Source: Clostridia bacterium (GTDB lineage Bacteria > Bacillota > Clostridia > Oscillospirales > Acutalibacteraceae). Taken from it: a DNA stretch of 64,000 bases. The notes under the pieces were generated by a model, which was not told the DNA's origin, did no database searches, and saw only the letters and a list, made by a program, of their open reading frames with translations. This document shows positions 60,583 to 64,000 of the stretch, one piece after another. The translations under genes were made by a program, and so were the position numbers. Location of the stretch: positions 1 through 64,000 of the forward strand of contig JAFQKN010000031.1 of assembly GCA_017396895.1 (NCBI GenBank). The letters run 5' to 3'. Position 1 is the first letter of the stretch. The number at the start of each line of letters is the position of its first letter.

Positions 60583-63324
60583 TTATTGTGCCGTGGCAAT
60601 GCGAAGGACGGTTGCCGAGTAGCAGGGAACGGTGTAGTTGAACGTGTTGGCAATTCCGTTCAGTTGCAATTCTTCGATCACAACGTTTTCTTCCTGTCCG
60701 AGGTGGTTTTCAACAAGGGGATCGGTGTGGCTGATCTGATAAGCCTTTGCCGATTGTGCAACCGCTGTGTTTTGGTCAATTTCAATTGCAAACGTACGTG
60801 CGCTGTCAGTGACGTTGACGAGTTTTATGATGATATCGCCCGTTTCATCCGTGCTTACCACGTGATAGGCTTCGGCTTCACAATCGGAGCCTGTTGTAAA
60901 GTCCACGTACAGTTCATCGTCAATATAGCACTTGATGTTTCTGCCGCTGACCACTACTTTGAGTTGGTATGTTTTCCCGACTTCTGCGGTGAAATCACGC
61001 ACCGTGCCGATGATCTGTCCCGTTTTGATATCGTTTTCAACCTGTTGCAGGCAGGAAACGGTGTTGTCCCAGCCGCCGATGTTCCAGAAGTAATTGTTTT
61101 CCTTGTCCTGCACGGCAAAGGGGATGATGAAACCTTCGTTGCCGTCGAGCTTGGTTGCCTCCACCGTGAAGGTGTAGTCGGTCCAGTCGTTGGAGCCGAA
61201 ATAGGCAACGGAGCCGGTGTTTGAGTAGTTCATATCTGTGCTTGTCTGCACCAATGCGCCGTCCTTGATCTTGAAGTCACCGTCTGTGGGTGTTTCCCAG
61301 TTCCACAGGAAGGTATTGAGCGTGAAATCGTCTTGGTCAAGTACATCACCGCTTTGATTGCTGACGATCTTAACATTGTCAAACTTTGCGCTCGTGTACC
61401 ATGTGCCGACACCGACTCTGCCCGAAAGAGTGGGTTGTTCAATGAGTTGTCCGTTCATGGTGCTGTCAAGCAGTGTTGTACCCTGATTGACAGAGAATAA
61501 CTTTTGCGCATAGTAACTGACAGAGCCGACACTCTCGGCATTTGTGAACCAGATGAGATTCGGTGACCAGTGCCGTGCCGTGCCCGAACTCAGAAGCGGA
61601 GCGTATGCCGCCATGCGAACGATGTCGCCGTTTCTTTCAAGCCCTGTCATGTAAGCCGCTTCTGCCAGGGCTGCTTCCAAAGAGTTGGAACGTGCCGCAT
61701 ATTCGCCCAAAAACACCTCAATGGCACCGCCGTAGTTGCTGTCGGTCATGTTTTCGACGTTGCGCGCATAGTTTTCTTCGTCATAATAATCGGTATTGCG
61801 GCGGAACCAGACGGGATCGTTGTAGTAATGCTGGTCGGTGGCCCCTGCAAAATCATTGACGGTCAATTCGGGATGGTTTGCAAGATATTCGGCCGCGTAT
61901 TCGTAGGATTTAATGTAGTTTGCACCGTGTGTGGCATCTGATGCACCTGCGGAATAAATGAGTTCAATACCTTCGTAAAGTTCCGGCTTTTCTGCCTTTG
62001 CGGCAAGGAAAGCCTCCAGAAATGCGGTGTAGCGTTCGTAGTAGTCGGTGCCTTCGTTTTCGTTGCCGATGCAGATGAACGGCAGGTCAAACGGTTCTGC
62101 GTGGCCCATGGCAATACGTGCTTTGCCCCAAACGGTGGTTTCGTCACCGCGGCAGAACTCAATGAGATCGAACATATCGTCAATATACTGTTTGAACAGT
62201 TCGCTGTCCATGTCCACCGGACCGCAACCGCGCATCTGGCAGTAAAGACCGCAACTCAGCACGGGTACTGCCGCCGCACCGATGTCCTCACACAGCAGGA
62301 AGAACTCGTAAAAGCCCAAACCGTAGGTCATGAAGGAGGGGAATGGATCTTCCGTTGCGCTGTGATCGGTCCAAATGTTTTCGCCCTGTGAACGGGCGGC
62401 AACATCACCGTAGGTGCCGTTGAACAGCAACGGATCACGGTTTTCATCCACGCCGATCGAATCTTTCCAGTGGTAAGCCGTTTCTTCGTTGTAGCCTTCA
62501 ATGGCACAGCCGCCGGGGAAACGGATGAATTTCGGTTGCATTTCTTCAAGCAGTTCGCAGAGATCTTTACGCAAACCGTTTTCGCGGCCTTTGTAGGTGT
62601 CAACGGGGAACAGAGATACCATGTCAACCGCGGCACTTCCCTTGTCAATGAGGATCTGTGCGGTCACGTTTTCGGTGGCTGTTACATCGGAGGTGAGCAT
62701 AAGGGTGTATTTAGCCCATTCTTCGGTGATGTTTTCAATGATCGCTTCGTCGATCACCGTGTCGGCCACACAAATGCGTGCATACAGTTTGCCTGCGTAG
62801 CCGTCCTTTGCTTTTGCCCACACGGAGAAATTGTACCGGGCATCTTTTTCAAGATTCATGCCTTCCATGAATCCCGTATTGGCGGCACCTGCGGGAACAT
62901 CGGCCGTATTGGTCAGCACGAGATAATTTGTGTTGTTCCTGTTGAGTGCATCTTGTGCATCGATCTGTACCGAAAGACCAGCACCGTTGACGGCAGACCA
63001 GTGGAACAGTTCGTCACCGGCCGCAAGGGCGGTGAATTCAAAGGAACGGTTTGCGATCTTTTCGGCATACAGGCCGCCGTCCGCAGAAAAATTGATGTCC
63101 TCAAAAAAGACACCGTACAGGAGATCGGAAATATCATGCACTTCATTTTGTGCATCGATCGCAAGGGTATAATCGGCACTTTCTTCATTGTAAGTATCTA
63201 CCGTGTTGTCGGGCGGATATACTTTTTGCGGCTCTTCGGGGGTAATAAGACCGACAATGAGCATCAGTATCGAAGTGAAAAAAGCTACGATTTTGTTCCA
63301 AAAACGGATCAAAGAATGTTTCAT
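60583..63324 (-). CDS. GH51 alpha-L-arabinofuranosidase with inserted LamG-like domain
   Basis: The 913-residue protein has a hydrophobic N-terminus (10-28, FWNKIVAFFTSILMLIVGL) that acts as signal or anchor, an acidic linker, a GH51 start (DLLYGVFFEDINFSADGGLYAE), a CBM4/9-like beta domain (about 100-240), then the (beta/alpha)8 barrel with acid/base Glu422 (GNENEG) and nucleophile Glu541 (FLGEYAAR). Their 119-residue spacing equals that of Glu175/Glu294 in Geobacillus GH51. The C-terminal beta domain is split by a laminin-G/DUF1080-like insert (about 660-830). It would remove arabinose from plant arabinoxylan or arabinan at the cell surface. Confidence 0.92.
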   Translation of the reverse strand: MKHSLIRFWNKIVAFFTSILMLIVGLITPEEPQKVYPPDNTVDTYNEESADYTLAIDAQNEVHDISDLLYGVFFEDINFSADGGLYAEKIANRSFEFTALAAGDELFHWSAVNGAGLSVQIDAQDALNRNNTNYLVLTNTADVPAGAANTGFMEGMNLEKDARYNFSVWAKAKDGYAGKLYARICVADTVIDEAIIENITEEWAKYTLMLTSDVTATENVTAQILIDKGSAAVDMVSLFPVDTYKGRENGLRKDLCELLEEMQPKFIRFPGGCAIEGYNEETAYHWKDSIGVDENRDPLLFNGTYGDVAARSQGENIWTDHSATEDPFPSFMTYGLGFYEFFLLCEDIGAAAVPVLSCGLYCQMRGCGPVDMDSELFKQYIDDMFDLIEFCRGDETTVWGKARIAMGHAEPFDLPFICIGNENEGTDYYERYTAFLEAFLAAKAEKPELYEGIELIYSAGASDATHGANYIKSYEYAAEYLANHPELTVNDFAGATDQHYYNDPVWFRRNTDYYDEENYARNVENMTDSNYGGAIEVFLGEYAARSNSLEAALAEAAYMTGLERNGDIVRMAAYAPLLSSGTARHWSPNLIWFTNAESVGSVSYYAQKLFSVNQGTTLLDSTMNGQLIEQPTLSGRVGVGTWYTSAKFDNVKIVSNQSGDVLDQDDFTLNTFLWNWETPTDGDFKIKDGALVQTSTDMNYSNTGSVAYFGSNDWTDYTFTVEATKLDGNEGFIIPFAVQDKENNYFWNIGGWDNTVSCLQQVENDIKTGQIIGTVRDFTAEVGKTYQLKVVVSGRNIKCYIDDELYVDFTTGSDCEAEAYHVVSTDETGDIIIKLVNVTDSARTFAIEIDQNTAVAQSAKAYQISHTDPLVENHLGQEENVVIEELQLNGIANTFNYTVPCYSATVLRIATAQ

Positions 63325-63355
63325 AAAGAAAAAATCCTTTCTTATTTATGATTCC

Positions 63356-63383
63356 ATTTTACATTAAATTTCTTTTTTGTCAA
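63356..63383 (-). promoter_or_regulatory. Promoter of the GH51 gene
   Basis: On the minus strand TTGACA (63383-63378), 16 bases, TAAAAT (63361-63356), 31 bases before the ATG. Confidence 0.68.
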
Positions 63384-63443
63384 CAATTATATTTATTGTG
63401 GAAAAATGAGAAAAACCGTGGTACAATACAAAGGGTGAGAAAG

Positions 63444-63890
63444 ATGGATGCAGAAGAAATGATGTTGCAGTACCGTTCGCAAAACAATCTTGCGCCGATG
63501 CCGTTTGACGCATGGAGTTTCGGTACGAATGCTGATTTGCTTGCAGAGCTTGTGTTGCAAGGCAGAAAAACGGCAACCTCATCGTTGTATGAGTTGTATT
63601 TACACGAACAGGAACCTCTGCCGCAAACAGGACAATACAATGTCATATTGAACAGCCGCGGCGAAGCGGTGTGTGTCATCCGTACCACTGCCGTTTATGT
63701 AAGTGCCTTCAATAAAGTAGCCCCTTTTCATGCCGCCAAGGAGGGTGAATGGGATGGCTCTTTGGCATATTGGAGAGCCGAACACGAGGCGTTTTTTACG
63801 AAAGAACTCAATGCGATCGGGAAAGAGTTTACCAAAACCGTTCCCGTTGTGTGTGAAGAATTTGAATTGATATATCCGAAGGGAGGATAA
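63444..63890 (+). CDS. ASCH-domain protein
   Basis: A 148-residue protein of the ASCH superfamily, a PUA-like RNA-binding fold. The family marks are the GRKTATSSLYE loop, YNVILNSRGEAVCVIRTTAV, then EGEWDGSLAYWRAEHEAFF. Some ASCH proteins hydrolyse N4-acetylcytidine or bind RNA; the role of this one is unknown. The ATG at 63444 follows AGGGTGAG. The next gene starts 4 bases after its stop, so they form an operon. Confidence 0.85.
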   Translation: MDAEEMMLQYRSQNNLAPMPFDAWSFGTNADLLAELVLQGRKTATSSLYELYLHEQEPLPQTGQYNVILNSRGEAVCVIRTTAVYVSAFNKVAPFHAAKEGEWDGSLAYWRAEHEAFFTKELNAIGKEFTKTVPVVCEEFELIYPKGG

Positions 63891-63894
63891 AAGT

Positions 63895-64000
63895 ATGAAT
63901 ATTGTTCCTTCTCTGTTGCATTTTGCCGACGGCAATGCTGTCAATACACCGGAGGATTGGAAAAACAGAAGAGAAGAACTGCTTGATCTTTTGCGCCGTG
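63895..64000 (+). CDS. Start of an alpha/beta-hydrolase (glucuronoyl or acetyl esterase-like), cut by the window end
   Basis: Only the first 35 codons are inside the window. The opening MNIVPSLLHFADGNAVNTPEDW, then KNRREELLDLL, resembles the N-terminus of esterases such as carbohydrate esterase family 15 or acetylxylan esterases (F-x-DG-x-V-x-T-x-EEW-x-x-RR-x-E-I-L). The catalytic part is missing. The ribosome site GGGAGGA is strong. An esterase next to a GH51 enzyme would fit xylan breakdown. Confidence 0.6.
   Translation, partial: MNIVPSLLHFADGNAVNTPEDWKNRREELLDLLRR

Noticed and set aside
1..64000. CRISPR arrays, rRNA, tRNA or insertion sequences
   Set aside because: No regularly spaced short direct repeats, no cloverleaf-like conserved segments and no transposase motif were seen on either strand.

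Overview
The window is bacterial chromosome and looks like a Clostridia-type Bacillota, most like an uncultured, fibre-associated gut or rumen member of the Oscillospirales (inference). Supporting this are the Firmicutes-type order rplS-lepB-rbgA-rnhB, the string recA-recX-rimO-pgsA-comEB, a type I dockerin protein, a GH51 arabinofuranosidase, a YtrA-type GntR/ABC operon, and many sigma-A promoters with 17-base spacers. Strong GGAGG-like ribosome sites are the rule, and GTG and TTG starts occur.

Layout. 1-11058: the 3' part of a giant gene of about 440-residue repeats, closed by a strong terminator. 11170-16660: a broken GNAT/DUF3795 gene, an RlmL-like methyltransferase, then rplS-lepB-rbgA-rnhB and a TatD-linked radical SAM gene. 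16773-20486: an A+T-rich XRE regulator facing a secreted CHAP/ricin/dockerin protein, with palindromes between them. 20495-25116 (minus): DUF5058 membrane pair, DUF2804 and a papain-like protease. 25237-31106: a TPR-like membrane protein and a lipoprotein, CarD, a two-component system bracketed by two paralogous small membrane proteins, and mntP. 31196-35896: acyl-CoA ligase with an OFA-type transporter, DUF4345, a Phd/Doc pair and DUF5662. 35914-42338: U32 peptidase and the divergent recA operon. 42359-43367: a HTH-MntA/HepT toxin-antitoxin module with a phased operator array. 43376-51034: a GntR-controlled ABC transporter with two large paralogous permeases (one frameshifted) and a TraX-family protein. 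51093-60480 (minus): one nine-gene aromatic amino acid operon. 60540-64000: GH51, ASCH protein and the start of an esterase-like gene.

How genes work together. The aromatic operon encodes every step from PEP plus erythrose-4-phosphate to chorismate, then the prephenate branch to Phe and Tyr precursors. Two different DAHP synthases sit at its two ends. It starts with a 20-residue leader peptide holding the run YYFYFYF, followed by mutually exclusive hairpins and a terminator. This reads as ribosome-mediated Phe/Tyr attenuation and is the best-supported regulatory discovery here. The other candidate novelties are the giant ABAB repeat protein, a C-terminal aromatic amphipathic helix it shares with the secreted protease, and the operator array at exactly 33-base spacing in front of the type VII toxin-antitoxin pair.

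No rRNA, tRNA, CRISPR array, insertion sequence or prophage structural gene was recognised. The only stretch of more than 300 bases without a large gene (60241-60582) holds the aromatic leader, its promoter and the GH51 terminator.
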